This document shows, piece after piece, positions 35,900-45,565 of a stretch of 64,000 nucleotides of DNA. A program made the translations under genes and the position numbers. This stretch comes from Treponema sp. (GTDB lineage: Bacteria; Spirochaetota; Spirochaetia; Treponematales; Treponemataceae), in the NCBI GenBank assembly GCA_024693045.1, contig JAILLQ010000037.1, positions 1 through 64,000 of the forward strand, in the 5' to 3' direction. The notes under the pieces were generated by a model. That model was not told where the DNA came from. It was given only the letters and a program-made list of their open reading frames with translations, and did not search any database. Positions within the stretch are counted from its first letter, which is position 1, and each line of letters opens with the position of its first letter.

Positions 35900-37210
35900 A
35901 TGAAGTCATCTTTTATAGAACGATTTGATTATATTTTACTATTGTGCGTTATAATTCTTTGTTCCCTTGGAATTGCCTTTATTTATTCATCAGGTATCAA
36001 TTCAGAAGGTGTATTAGTTACAAAAGAGTATATTAAGCAGATTGTTTGGACTGGAATTGGATTATCTTTTTTGTTTTTCTTTGCCTTATATGACTACAGA
36101 AAATATGAAAGGATTGGCTATTATTTTTACCTTTTAATGATACTAATTCTGATTTACACTAGAATTTTTGGTCGATATGTAAATGGAGCTCGAAGCTGGC
36201 TTGGTATAGGAGATTTCGGTGTTCAGCCTTCTGAATTCTGTAAAATATTTTTTACAATAGTTTTAGCAAAATATTTAGATGAATCTCTAAATGAAAATCA
36301 ATTAAAACGCTTTATAACAGCTATAATGATTTTCATAGTTCCTTTCGGTTTGATTTTAATTCAGCCGGATTTGGGAACTGCAACCGTATATATTCCGATT
36401 TTCTTCGTAATGTGTTTCATTGCGGGTATTCCGATACGTTATATCATTTTTACGCTAGGAATTGGCCTTTCTATGATTATTTTTACAATTCTTCCGGTTT
36501 GGAATGAATTTATTATGCACAATTCAATAATTTTCGTTAGTGCCTTTACTAATATGAAGTTAAAAATGATTCTTATACTTGCAACAGTATCAATCAGTTT
36601 AATTTCAATTATTGTACGACATTACTTTCATGGTTCTAAATATTATTATTGGATTTCATTTGTTTTTTCTATAATCGCAATCGGTTTAGTTCTATCTACT
36701 GGTGCTTCAAAATTTCTAAAAGACTATCAGATTAAACGTTTGATTGTTTTTATGGATCCTTATGTTGACTATCGAGGTTCTGGTTGGAACATTATTCAGT
36801 CAAAAATTGCAATTGGATCTGGAGGTCTATTTGGTCGCTCCTTCTTGCACGGAACTCAGAGTCACTACCGATTTTTGCCACAGCAGTCTACAGACTTCAT
36901 TTTCAGTATTTTATCTGAAGAAATTGGTTTTGTAGGCGGTGTTCTGGTATTTACTCTTTATTTTATAATCATGTTTAGAATTCTATTTATTCTTAAAAAT
37001 ACTTCTAATAGATTCGGTTTGTATATTGCTGCAGGTTTTTTAGGAATGTTCATGATTCACTTTTTTATCAATGTTGGTATGGTTATGGGTATTATGCCAA
37101 TTACAGGTATTCCACTTTTATTCCTGTCTTATGGAGGCTCTTCATTATTGACAGCAATGACTGCAATCGGAATATTGATGAGTATTAATGCACGAAAACT
37201 AGAATTTTAA
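35900..37210 (+). CDS. rodA: Peptidoglycan glycosyltransferase RodA
   Basis: A SEDS-family polymerase (436 residues, about ten helices) that extends glycan strands with PBP2. Conserved segments are NGARSWLGIGDFGVQPSEF, IQPDLGTATVY, the GSGWNIIQSKIAIGSGGLFG region, QQSTDFIFSILSEEIGF and TGIPLLFLSYGGSSL. ATG 35900 is preferred to a start at 35765 inside pbp2; AGAGGA precedes it. About 60 residues longer than common RodA because of an extra pair of helices in the middle (about 205-275). Confidence 0.94.
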   Translation: MKSSFIERFDYILLLCVIILCSLGIAFIYSSGINSEGVLVTKEYIKQIVWTGIGLSFLFFFALYDYRKYERIGYYFYLLMILILIYTRIFGRYVNGARSWLGIGDFGVQPSEFCKIFFTIVLAKYLDESLNENQLKRFITAIMIFIVPFGLILIQPDLGTATVYIPIFFVMCFIAGIPIRYIIFTLGIGLSMIIFTILPVWNEFIMHNSIIFVSAFTNMKLKMILILATVSISLISIIVRHYFHGSKYYYWISFVFSIIAIGLVLSTGASKFLKDYQIKRLIVFMDPYVDYRGSGWNIIQSKIAIGSGGLFGRSFLHGTQSHYRFLPQQSTDFIFSILSEEIGFVGGVLVFTLYFIIMFRILFILKNTSNRFGLYIAAGFLGMFMIHFFINVGMVMGIMPITGIPLLFLSYGGSSLLTAMTAIGILMSINARKLEF

Positions 37211-37293
37211 TTTCCTATAGGCTAGTGAATTTAAAAAGGGGAAGTTTTTAACGAGTTCTTACTATTAGGTAGACAGAATACATATTATAAAAA

Positions 37294-37307
37294 CCTAACT
37301 AGTTAGG
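37294..37307. repeat. 14-base perfect palindrome at the rodA/rluA-like convergence
   Basis: CCTAACTAGTTAGG lies where the plus-strand cell-shape cluster meets the minus-strand operon and overlaps the stop of the pseudouridine synthase gene. It has no long T run on either side, so it is a weak terminator candidate or a protein-binding site. Confidence 0.35.
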
Positions 37308-38022
37308 ATAGTGTATAAATTTCCCTTAAATTTTTAATTGGATTAGAAAACGAAAGCTCTGTAGCTTTAAATTTTAATTCCTGGTCATTCTTATAAGACG
37401 CATTGTATAGTTTATCACCAAAAATTGGAAAGCCGGTCCACGCTAAATGACAGCGAACCTGATGTCTGTATCCTTGACTTATGGTGCATTTTGCTTGAAA
37501 GTTTTTGTTTATAATAATTTTTGTTGTATATATTTTTTTATTTCCAATTTTTTTTAATGCTGCCTTGCCACTTTTTTCAGTTACAGGTCTTACGGATTTG
37601 AAGCCTTGTCCGTAATTTCTAAAATATGATGATATTTGATTTTCTCTTCCAAGTAAAATTTCTTCTCTGGGCGGAAAAGCTTCTAATTTTATTGAATTAT
37701 CTAAATCTTTTTCACATTGAGCCTGATAAGTTTTTAAAAAACGGCCTTCTTTTTGTTCAATTTGCATAAAATCATAAAAGGACTGATTTGCTGCAACTAG
37801 TAAAAGCCCTTCTGTTTCCGTGTCTAACCTATGAAGGAGTCCATATTCAATGTCTTTTTTTCCGCTTACATTTTTTAATTGCGGAAAACTGCAAATAAGC
37901 TGATAAAGAGCATTATCAAAATCGGTACTGCTTAAGGGAGCTGAAGGAAGTCCTTTTGGCTTTGAAATTACAAAAAATGGCTTATCAGAAGAAGCTTCTT
38001 CAATTATTGTTATTTTTTGCAT
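37303..38022 (-). CDS. RluA-family pseudouridine synthase, short form
   Basis: The 239-residue protein has the RluA-family catalytic loop YGLLHRLDTETEGLLLVA with the catalytic Asp, and a C-terminal RNA-binding segment QGYRHQVRCHLAWTGFPIFGDKLY (family 'tGR.HQiRvHl...G.pi.GD'). It has no S4 domain. It probably modifies uridines in rRNA or tRNA; the site cannot be assigned. It overlaps the neighbouring RluD-like gene by 13 bases. Confidence 0.88.
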   Translation of the reverse strand: MQKITIIEEASSDKPFFVISKPKGLPSAPLSSTDFDNALYQLICSFPQLKNVSGKKDIEYGLLHRLDTETEGLLLVAANQSFYDFMQIEQKEGRFLKTYQAQCEKDLDNSIKLEAFPPREEILLGRENQISSYFRNYGQGFKSVRPVTEKSGKAALKKIGNKKIYTTKIIINKNFQAKCTISQGYRHQVRCHLAWTGFPIFGDKLYNASYKNDQELKFKATELSFSNPIKNLREIYTLS

Positions 38023-39002
38023 AGGGCTTTAACCTTGGGCATAACTTCCCTCTGATATTTATTTTTTAAAATTCTAAGGGTTTCTATAAATCTTAAAGGA
38101 AGTGGAGCTCTAAATCTTCTGTATTTTTCAAAACCTGGAAGTTTAATTATCATCTGTCTTGAATGAAGCATCAATGTTGCATTCGGAAAAACAGGATCAT
38201 TTCTTCCGTATATTGAATCACCTAGAATTGGACAACCTAAATAGCGCATATGAACACGAATTTGGTGGGTTCTTCCGGTTTTTATTCTAACTCTCATTAT
38301 TGAATAAGGACCATAGCAGGCAATGCAATGATAAATTGTTCTTGCAAATTTTCCCTCTGTGGTAGCTGTTACAGCCTTAAATCTTTTGCGATTTTTTATA
38401 TCACGGACAATATTTGTTTTTACATCGCCACTTGAAGCTGGTGGTCGACCTGTACATATACAGATGTATTCTTTCTGGATCAAACGATCCTTAAATTGAC
38501 GGCAAAGATATTCTTCCGACTCCCGGTTTCGAGCAGTTATAATAATACCAGAAGTGTCTTTGTCCAGGCGATGAACTATTCCCGGTCGACGGTGTTTTAG
38601 GATTTCATTGTCAGACCCTTCTTTAAGCTGAGGAACGGCCTGCATACCCCAGTGGTAAAGAAGAGCATTTACCAAAGTCCCCTGCCAGTTTCCTGCCGCA
38701 GGATGAGTTACCATGCCTTGTGGTTTGTTGACAACAGTTACATTATTGTCTTCGTACAAAATTTTTATTGGAATATTTTGAGGTTCGATGTTATCTGGTA
38801 TACAATCTTCCCATACAATATCGATTATATCTTTAGCCTTTACCTTTGTTGAAAACTTTGCATTTTTTCCATTTACTAATAATTCCTGAGCCCCACTTTT
38901 TAATTTAGAACGATTCATTCCAGAAGGAAGAGATGCAATATATTGATCTAGGCGCACAGAGCCTTCAAAATCTTTTGGAACTATATAATTAATCGAACTC
39001 AT
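38010..39002 (-). CDS. rluD: RluD-family pseudouridine synthase with S4 domain
   Basis: A 330-residue protein with an N-terminal S4 RNA-binding domain (about 12-75: RLDQYIASLPSGMNRSKLKSG), catalytic HRLDKDTSGIIITAR and KTGRTHQIRVHMRYLGCPILGD. The size and S4 domain fit RluD, which modifies helix 69 of 23S rRNA, or its relatives. ATGA overlap with the upstream gene of unknown function. The gene symbol is the best match, not proven. Confidence 0.88.
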   Translation of the reverse strand: MSSINYIVPKDFEGSVRLDQYIASLPSGMNRSKLKSGAQELLVNGKNAKFSTKVKAKDIIDIVWEDCIPDNIEPQNIPIKILYEDNNVTVVNKPQGMVTHPAAGNWQGTLVNALLYHWGMQAVPQLKEGSDNEILKHRRPGIVHRLDKDTSGIIITARNRESEEYLCRQFKDRLIQKEYICICTGRPPASSGDVKTNIVRDIKNRKRFKAVTATTEGKFARTIYHCIACYGPYSIMRVRIKTGRTHQIRVHMRYLGCPILGDSIYGRNDPVFPNATLMLHSRQMIIKLPGFEKYRRFRAPLPLRFIETLRILKNKYQREVMPKVKALCKK

Positions 39003-39565
39003 TTCTTACCTGCCGGAATAACTTCTTCGTCATTTGGAATATCAACAGTGGAATTATATATAGTTTCGTCATTTTTTTCATTTGTAATCGGAATTTTTAC
39101 AGCTTCAGGATCTTCTTTTATTGGATTAATCTTGATTGGACCGTTTTGTTTTATCTTTTTTTTGCGGAATGCAGAATTTCTTTTTGCTGCGTGTACAATG
39201 AAGTCTGTGAGCCCAATACCAGTGCTAATGGCAAGAGAAGTTATTATAATTGCCATCTGTTCATCTGTAGTATAAGCGTTTGAATCAGATGAGTTAGCAA
39301 ATGGATTTACAAAATAATTAGAATCAAAGCCATGCATCGCATAAGAAGCAAATGAATAACCCAGGGAAATATTAAAAGTAACAAAAGGCATTGCACCAAG
39401 AGTAATTATTTCAGCTCGTCTTAAATCATGCATCCAGCCAGGAAATTCTTCGGCCTTATAGGGTTCTGCAGTATTTTTAGTTGAAGACTCTGCAAATAAA
39501 GACCCTCCGCTGGAAAAAATAAGAGAAACTAGTATAAATGATGCAAATACCTTTTTAAACTTCAT
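38999..39565 (-). CDS. Exported/membrane protein of unknown function
   Basis: The 188-residue product begins with a signal peptide (cleavage near SLFAES), then PGWMHDLRRAEIITLGAMPFVTFNISLGYS and a second hydrophobic stretch (about 107-122) before a basic patch (AAKRNSAFRKKKIKQNG) and a hydrophilic acidic tail. It probably sits in the inner membrane with a cytoplasmic tail. No family recognised. It lies within the eight-gene minus-strand operon, with an ATGA overlap to the rluD-like gene. Confidence 0.6.
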   Translation of the reverse strand: MKFKKVFASFILVSLIFSSGGSLFAESSTKNTAEPYKAEEFPGWMHDLRRAEIITLGAMPFVTFNISLGYSFASYAMHGFDSNYFVNPFANSSDSNAYTTDEQMAIIITSLAISTGIGLTDFIVHAAKRNSAFRKKKIKQNGPIKINPIKEDPEAVKIPITNEKNDETIYNSTVDIPNDEEVIPAGKK

Positions 39566-39567
39566 GC

Positions 39568-40284
39568 TTATTTATCTTTATTATAATTTCTTTCTCCAAA
39601 AATTGCCGTTCCGACTCTCACTTGAGTTGATCCTTCTTTAATTGCAATCGGGAAATCTCCGCTCATTCCCATAGACAATTCTGATAGCTCTAGTTCAGGA
39701 TAAACTTCTTTAGCTTTCTTAGAAAGTTTTATCAATCTACGGAAAGATGCCTGAATCTTTTCTTTGTCGTCCGTAAAGGGAGCCATAGTCATAAACCCCT
39801 TAGGAATTATGTGAGGAGTCTTTCCTTTTGAACAGAAATCAATTGCTTTAAGAAGCTCTTCTTCGGATGCAAAACCGGATTTTGAATCTTCTCCGGTTAA
39901 TAATTCAAAATATACCTGAACTTCTTTTTGCATAGCAGCAGCGTGTTTTTCAATTTCTTCAAGCAATTCTATTCTATCGATTGATTCAATTACACTAGCA
40001 ATCTCAATGGCTTTTTTTACTTTATTTCTTTGTAATTGACCAATTATATGAACTTCCAAGTCGGGATAAGTTTTTTTCAAGTTTGAAAATTTTGAGTATG
40101 CTTCCTGAACCCTGTTTTCGCCAAAGGCTTTTTGACCGGCCTTTATAGCTTCCTCAATTTCTTCTTCAGAATGAAATTTACTTACTGCAAGTAGTTTTAC
40201 ACTACCCGCCTTTCGCCCACAGGCTTTTACCTCTGCTTCAATTTCTTCTTTTATTTTATTTAGGTTTTCTCGTACTTCACTCAT
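39568..40284 (-). CDS. yggS: YggS-family PLP homeostasis protein
   Basis: This 238-residue protein is a fold type III PLP-binding protein without known catalytic activity that buffers pyridoxal phosphate. KLLAVSKFHSEEEIEEAI contains the PLP-binding Lys (the usual 'AVSKt'), followed by FGENRVQEAYSK, HIIGQLQRNKVKKAI, and SMGMSGDFPIAIKEGSTQVRVGTAIFGER. Two bases separate its start from the rsmA stop, and no ribosome site is visible. Confidence 0.93.
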   Translation of the reverse strand: MSEVRENLNKIKEEIEAEVKACGRKAGSVKLLAVSKFHSEEEIEEAIKAGQKAFGENRVQEAYSKFSNLKKTYPDLEVHIIGQLQRNKVKKAIEIASVIESIDRIELLEEIEKHAAAMQKEVQVYFELLTGEDSKSGFASEEELLKAIDFCSKGKTPHIIPKGFMTMAPFTDDKEKIQASFRRLIKLSKKAKEVYPELELSELSMGMSGDFPIAIKEGSTQVRVGTAIFGERNYNKDK

Positions 40285-40287
40285 AAT

Positions 40288-41160
40288 TTACTTTATTATA
40301 TCAGTTAGAATGTCTGACAACAATAGAATCTTTTCAACTGGTAATACTTCTGCTCTTAAAGAAAAGTCAATGCCTGCTTCTTTTAAAGCATTTTCGGCCA
40401 CTTCACCGTTACATAAATAATTAGTTAAATTGTTTCTAACATTTTTTCTTCTTGAAGAAAATAAAGCTCTCTGAACTTTTACAAAGAGCTGTGGATTTTT
40501 ACATTCTGGAAAAGCTGCCTTTTTTGTCATAGCAAAGGCTTTTGAATCTACATTTGGACGCGGCCAAAAGCAGGAACCTGAAAGTTCCATTAAGGGAGTT
40601 AAATCATAGGCCCACTGACAGAGCAAACTGAAAGATGAATAATCATCACTTCCGCATTTTGCACAAGCCCTAAGAGCTACTTCCTTTTGAACTGTAAAAA
40701 GGGCTCTTTCAAAACGAACTCCTTTTTCAATTGTATCTGCAATTAATGTAGCAGCAATATTATAAGGAAGATTTCCAAAAAATCTGTCTGGTATTCCATT
40801 TTCGTCGACTGCTTTTTTCCAATTTTTTAAAACATCGCCTTCGATAATTCGAAAATTCCCCTTTTCTTCATAATCTGCAAAAAATCCATGTAAAAAATTA
40901 ATAAATCCTCTATCAATCTCAAAAACTGTTAAATTTGCACCTCTTTTTAAAATTTCAGAAGTCATCGCTCCAAGTCCAGGACCTACTTCCCAAACACTTG
41001 TTCCCGGACCAATATCGAGTTCATCTATCAGTTTAATTCTTGCCTTTTCATTTATTAAAAAATTCTGGCCAAACTTTTTTTGCATTGCCATGGAACTTTT
41101 TTCCATAAAATCTTTTAAAGCTGAAGGTGAATTGTAATCAGGGTGTTCAATTTTCTGCAT
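40288..41160 (-). CDS. rsmA: 16S rRNA dimethyladenosine transferase
   Basis: RsmA (KsgA) dimethylates two adenosines in helix 45 of 16S rRNA. The 290-residue protein has the N-terminal MQKKFGQNFLINEKARIKL, the SAM motif VWEVGPGLGAMTSEIL, FEIDRGF, and the catalytic NLPYNIA; the C-terminal helical domain includes FSSRRKNVRNNL. AGGAG precedes ATG 41160. Confidence 0.95.
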   Translation of the reverse strand: MQKIEHPDYNSPSALKDFMEKSSMAMQKKFGQNFLINEKARIKLIDELDIGPGTSVWEVGPGLGAMTSEILKRGANLTVFEIDRGFINFLHGFFADYEEKGNFRIIEGDVLKNWKKAVDENGIPDRFFGNLPYNIAATLIADTIEKGVRFERALFTVQKEVALRACAKCGSDDYSSFSLLCQWAYDLTPLMELSGSCFWPRPNVDSKAFAMTKKAAFPECKNPQLFVKVQRALFSSRRKNVRNNLTNYLCNGEVAENALKEAGIDFSLRAEVLPVEKILLLSDILTDIIK

Positions 41161-41178
41161 TTATAACTCCTGTCTAAT

Positions 41179-42435
41179 TTAATTAGCATTACCAATACAT
41201 GGAAATGCTGCAAAAAAGAAGACGAATTCTTTAATTACATTATACTGAATATTCAATAAAAATGAAGAGAATGGAACTAAAAGTGGAAAAATCAAGCAAA
41301 TAATTATACACAAAAGCCCTGAATAAATAAAAATCGTAATCAAAGGAGAGATAAAAACCGTAGAAATAATTCCAATTGGTGAAAGCATATTAAAAAACTT
41401 AATTGTCAAAGGTGCAGTAAAAAACTGAGCGCCCGTACTGGCTCCCAAAGAAGCAGAAATACTGGTAGGAAAAAGAGAAATATTTACAAGAGACCAGAAT
41501 TCTCCAAATATCAATATTCCTGCCAGAGCCCCATAACTCAACATAAAAGATAGAGTATAAATATCTGCACCTCTTAATGAAACATGAATCAAAAAAGATA
41601 AACTTAAAACTGAAAGCATTTTTATCTGGTTTATTTTTAGCAAGGACATAAAAAGGATAAGTAATGAACAAAGCATAGCCCTAAAAAGTGATGGAGAAAG
41701 TCCTGCAAACCAAACAAATGCAAGGATGGCAAATATTTGAAAGGAAAGAGCTAATTTTTGTCCTAAAAACTTATTGCTTTTTTTAAACAAACCTGAAAAC
41801 AAAGAAAGATGCATTCCTGAAAGAGCAAGTACATGAGAAAGTCCGCTTTTTCTAAAGGCGTCGGAAAGATTTTTTTCCGTATAATCTCGAATACCGGACA
41901 ATAAAGCCAAAAGCAAGCCTCCTGCCCTGTCCCAGGAAAACATAAGTCTTCTAAAATTTATCCGGCTCAAAGCTCTTACTTTTTTGATTTTTCCTAAAAA
42001 ACTTAAATCATGACTTTCTAGGCTCTCTACACTTTTGGCAAAAAAAATGTCGGAAGTGTATTTTCCCCTGAGCAGAAGTCTTTGCCCTGCTTCACATAAA
42101 AATGAATTATTTTTAGCTCGGGAATAAAGTTTCCCTGGAAGGTATGCTTCTGCAAATTCAGATGGAAAATAAACCAAAAGCTCTCCTTTTGAATCTGAAG
42201 TAAAACCGTTTTTATTTTTTACCCTATTTATTTTTACTCTAGCCTTGTAATTATTTCCATCTTGAGATGCCGACAAATTCGAACTGATATAACCTTCGAC
42301 TTCAACAATATTTTCATTGTTTAAAAGTGAATAAAAGTTCTTAAAATTCCTAACCTTATCTGGAAAGGAATATAAGAATACTGCCGAGATTATTGCTGAA
42401 AGAATTAAAGGGTTTATTTTTAGTTTTTCTACCAT
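41179..42435 (-). CDS. ComEC/Rec2-like membrane protein lacking the nuclease domain
   Basis: The 418-residue protein has the ComEC competence-domain pattern: an N-terminal OB-like part, then GLLLALLSGIRDYTEKNLSDAFRKSGLSHVLALSGMHLSLFSGL and FVWFAGLSPSLFRAMLCSLL, followed by several membrane helices. Full ComEC proteins are about 650-800 residues and end in a metallo-beta-lactamase-like domain; here the gene stops after the membrane channel. A role in DNA uptake is therefore doubtful. It overlaps the upstream gene by 7 bases. Confidence 0.75.
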   Translation of the reverse strand: MVEKLKINPLILSAIISAVFLYSFPDKVRNFKNFYSLLNNENIVEVEGYISSNLSASQDGNNYKARVKINRVKNKNGFTSDSKGELLVYFPSEFAEAYLPGKLYSRAKNNSFLCEAGQRLLLRGKYTSDIFFAKSVESLESHDLSFLGKIKKVRALSRINFRRLMFSWDRAGGLLLALLSGIRDYTEKNLSDAFRKSGLSHVLALSGMHLSLFSGLFKKSNKFLGQKLALSFQIFAILAFVWFAGLSPSLFRAMLCSLLILFMSLLKINQIKMLSVLSLSFLIHVSLRGADIYTLSFMLSYGALAGILIFGEFWSLVNISLFPTSISASLGASTGAQFFTAPLTIKFFNMLSPIGIISTVFISPLITIFIYSGLLCIIICLIFPLLVPFSSFLLNIQYNVIKEFVFFFAAFPCIGNAN

Positions 42436-43601
42436 TTCAGTTTTGCCAGAGCATCTCTTGCTGCGGCAATAACTGTATTTGAATATTCGTAATATGTAAC
42501 TCCAAGAAGAGCGTCAAAAGCATTTTTATCACCTACAGAACCTAATGCAGAAATAAGGGAAAGAACAACATTTTCCGCAGGTGTATAAGATTTATCTTCC
42601 ATTAGCTGATTAAGGGAAACCAGATAAGAAGAAAGTGGCTGTATAGAAGCTATTGGGGAAACAATAGGAATTGAAGTGATTATTGAACAAAAGTCGTCTT
42701 CTTTAATCACACCATTTTTGTATTCTCTAGCAGCCTGCTCAAAGTACTTAACAGCTGTATTAGAAGCACGTGTCCACTGGAGGTTTTTTAAAAGAGCCAG
42801 AGCTTCCTGTTGCAGTACTGGTAAATCCTCACCTGCAGAAGATGAGTTATCTATAATATAAATACTGCGTAAAAGGACATTTTCTGCAATTTCTGCAGAA
42901 AAATTTTTTGAATTTTCATCATTTTTTGCAATTAAATCGAAAATAGTTCTTAGTTCAAGAGGATTTCCTTTGCTTATCAATTCAAGGGTAAGATTCTGAT
43001 TATCACTCAAAAGCATTTTAAAAGATTTTTCCAGATCACCTCTTAAAAGTTCCCAATCCTTTTTTGGAATAGCTTCAAAAAGAATTCCAAAGGAATCTGC
43101 ATCTCCTATGTTTCCTATAGTCTGTATTATTGTTTTTACCAAAGCCATGTCATAGGAAGCTGGATTTTCAGTTTTAATAAAATCATTTAAGGTTGAGGTA
43201 AAGGCACTTCCGTTTAAAGAACAACTTGAGATTTTATTTAAAACAGTTATCTTTACAGTGTTGTCATCGAATATTTTATAGACTTGAAGAAATTTTTCAG
43301 AAAGCAATTTTTTTTCTGAATCAGGAGCTTCTTCTATATAAGACTGAGGAATAGCAATTATACCTGCAACAGCAAGAGCAGAAAGCTCTCTGTCATCCCC
43401 CATGATGTCTTTGTAATTTATTGAAAATTCTACAGCTGCCTTGGAAAGATCTACAACTTCTGCTTCAGAGGCTTCTTTTACGCTCGTTGTTTTATCTTTT
43501 AAGTTTCCGCCAACAAATCTTTTTTGGTTATTACTTCCTTCAGCCCAAAGAATAAGAGAAGTAAAAGAGAGCAAGAAAATATTCAATAAAAGTTTTTTCA
43601 T
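42429..43601 (-). CDS. Exported helical-repeat protein of unknown function
   Basis: A 390-residue protein with a signal peptide (cleavage near LILWAEG) and a body of repeated short helices with regularly spaced Leu/Ala, such as VVLSLISALGSVGDKNAFDALLGVTY and ALVKTIIQTIGNIGDADSFGILFEAI, which look like HEAT-type repeats. That suggests a periplasmic binding scaffold. I do not recognise a named family. A GAGG site precedes the ATG; overlaps both neighbouring genes by a few bases. Confidence 0.65.
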   Translation of the reverse strand: MKKLLLNIFLLSFTSLILWAEGSNNQKRFVGGNLKDKTTSVKEASEAEVVDLSKAAVEFSINYKDIMGDDRELSALAVAGIIAIPQSYIEEAPDSEKKLLSEKFLQVYKIFDDNTVKITVLNKISSCSLNGSAFTSTLNDFIKTENPASYDMALVKTIIQTIGNIGDADSFGILFEAIPKKDWELLRGDLEKSFKMLLSDNQNLTLELISKGNPLELRTIFDLIAKNDENSKNFSAEIAENVLLRSIYIIDNSSSAGEDLPVLQQEALALLKNLQWTRASNTAVKYFEQAAREYKNGVIKEDDFCSIITSIPIVSPIASIQPLSSYLVSLNQLMEDKSYTPAENVVLSLISALGSVGDKNAFDALLGVTYYEYSNTVIAAARDALAKLKW

Positions 43602-44842
43602 ATTTTGACCTCATTATTAATTTCGGGAAGTTCAGAAACCTTTAACTCTTCAATCTCCTTAAGATCTTCTGGACTCATTTCTTCAGCTTTAGCTTCTTTT
43701 TCAATAAAAAGATCATCAGTATCACTTATTTTTCCATCAAGTCTTTCTGCAGGAGAAAGGTTTTCTTCTGATTTATCAGTCTTATTTTCTGTAGTATCAG
43801 TTTTCTCTTCGTCAGTATCAGTTAAAGACAAAGCTTCGTAAATTTCCTTTTCCTTTTCTGGAAGAATGTTGAAAACATAACTTAAAACTATATTTTTCAT
43901 TACAGGTTCAATGTGTACACACTCAAAATGAAGCCTGGACTGTTTCAATTCTGCATTATACTCAACTGTTCTCACAATACCGAACATTACAACAAGCCTT
44001 GAATCAAGTTGAAATTGAAGTCTAATCTGAATATTTGCCAGCCCTTTTCCACCGATTCTAATCATAGCTCCGTTTTCAGAAATATCTTCCAAAAGACATT
44101 TCAACCCAGGCTGGCTGCTGATTTCATTATAGTTTACAACCTTTTCCTTCAAGATATAAAGATTCGCTAAAATGTGACATTTTGCACGAATAGCATTTCT
44201 TTTTTGCGTTCGAACAAGATTATTAGATTGCTCAAGATTGATGCAGGCTTTTCCAAGGAATACACCTTCTCCCACAACTTTTGTATCGAAAACGTATCGA
44301 GCGTCACCTACTCTCCACAGATAAACGCTAACTGATTCCCCTATCCACTTTTTGCCTTCAATGGTAATTTGACCTTTCTGAGTTGGAACCCTAATGGTCA
44401 TAAGTTTACCATTGTTCATAATTTCCGAAGAAAATACACCCTTGCCAGGTAAAATTATTCTAAGTTTTTGATGATCAGATAAAGAGCGACTTGATTCCAA
44501 TCCTCTTTTTTTATCAGCATTTTTTTCAATTTTATTTCTGAATTCGTAAAGTTTTGAAAGCATGTGCTGAGTTTTCGAATTATTAATTTCACCTTCGTTT
44601 TCAGCCTTAGTTTTAATATGGGAAATACACCTGGAAAGAGATGGCAATGAATAATAAAGAGAAATTGGCTCTTCAAGTCCGCAAGCCTGGCTTACATTCC
44701 AGAGCAAATTAATTTCGTTTCCGCTAAAACCTTCATCAGTTCCCCGGAAGAAAAAGTCAATTCTGACTTTATAGAGAGAATAAATTTTTCCTGCAGCAAG
44801 AATTACAAGAGCTGCAATAATTAAAATTACGATTAAACTCAT
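43598..44842 (-). CDS. PilZ domain c-di-GMP-binding protein
   Basis: This 414-residue protein has an N-terminal membrane helix (2-24), a YcgR-like N domain (LRIILPGKGVFSSEIM, LMTIRVPTQKGQ) and a PilZ domain with the c-di-GMP motifs RTQKRNAIRAKC (R-x3-R) and DISENGAMIRIGG (D-x-S-x2-G), followed by an acidic low-complexity tail. PilZ proteins in treponemes affect motility and virulence, which is known for the family. It is first in the eight-gene minus-strand run and divergent from the CPBP gene at 44888. Confidence 0.9.
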   Translation of the reverse strand: MSLIVILIIAALVILAAGKIYSLYKVRIDFFFRGTDEGFSGNEINLLWNVSQACGLEEPISLYYSLPSLSRCISHIKTKAENEGEINNSKTQHMLSKLYEFRNKIEKNADKKRGLESSRSLSDHQKLRIILPGKGVFSSEIMNNGKLMTIRVPTQKGQITIEGKKWIGESVSVYLWRVGDARYVFDTKVVGEGVFLGKACINLEQSNNLVRTQKRNAIRAKCHILANLYILKEKVVNYNEISSQPGLKCLLEDISENGAMIRIGGKGLANIQIRLQFQLDSRLVVMFGIVRTVEYNAELKQSRLHFECVHIEPVMKNIVLSYVFNILPEKEKEIYEALSLTDTDEEKTDTTENKTDKSEENLSPAERLDGKISDTDDLFIEKEAKAEEMSPEDLKEIEELKVSELPEINNEVKI

Positions 44843-44846
44843 TTTC

Positions 44847-44875
44847 TATACAATTTATTTATACCTTATTATAAT
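44847..44875 (+). promoter_or_regulatory. Promoter of the CPBP protease gene, short-leader
   Basis: TATACA (44847-44852) and TATAAT (44870-44875) are 17 bases apart. The start point near 44882 leaves about 6 bases before ATG 44888, with no Shine-Dalgarno sequence. Confidence 0.55.
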
Positions 44876-44887
44876 AGCATATAGATT

Positions 44888-45565
44888 ATGAAAAAACATT
44901 ATTTTTTCTTCGAAATTACCCTTAATTTATTAATTTTTTTTCTCTGGATTCTTCCAAATGTATTTTCAAGTCCTTCTAATTTAACAGCCTTTTCAAAATG
45001 GTCTTTTCCGCTGAATAACTTAATATTTCTGATTTTGGCATTTTTAATCTCTTTTGTAGAAATAAAAAATAATGAAGATAGTTTTAAGAATTTATTTAAA
45101 ATAAATAAACTTCCCGGTAAAATCCTAACTACATTGGTTTCTTTACTCTTACTTTTTCTAATAGAAACTGGACTGCAGTTTATTGCTGTCAAAGTTCAAT
45201 ATCAGAGACCGGAAGCTAAGGTCAAAATCCCTGAAGATATGCTTGAATTTTGCTTTTGCAGCCTGACTTTTTTCTTTGCTGCTTTTTTTGAAGAATTGAT
45301 TTTCAGATTTTATGAACCATATTCCCTTGGAAAAATTTCACTTCTTTTACCGAAAAATAATCAGAAAAAATGGATTTCTGAACTTGTAACTGCCCTTTTA
45401 TTTTCTGTGTGTCATTTCTACCTTGGAATCTTTGCAACAATAAATGCCTTTGCAGCCCATTTTGTTTTAAGATACTGCTTTAAAAAGACAAGTTCTATAA
45501 TTTTTCCACTTGCAGCACATTTCTTTTATAATTTGTTGAGTTTGTATATTTTTATGACTTTATAA
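44888..45565 (+). CDS. CPBP-family intramembrane metalloprotease
   Basis: A 225-residue, mostly hydrophobic protein with the CPBP/Rce1 motifs EELIFRFYE (EExxxR), a His in FSVCHFYLGIF and AAHFFYNLLSLY (HxxxN). These residues form the zinc site of intramembrane CAAX-type proteases. Bacterial substrates are largely unknown. Its stop overlaps that of the DUF4340 gene by 6 bases on the opposite strand. Confidence 0.85.
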   Translation: MKKHYFFFEITLNLLIFFLWILPNVFSSPSNLTAFSKWSFPLNNLIFLILAFLISFVEIKNNEDSFKNLFKINKLPGKILTTLVSLLLLFLIETGLQFIAVKVQYQRPEAKVKIPEDMLEFCFCSLTFFFAAFFEELIFRFYEPYSLGKISLLLPKNNQKKWISELVTALLFSVCHFYLGIFATINAFAAHFVLRYCFKKTSSIIFPLAAHFFYNLLSLYIFMTL

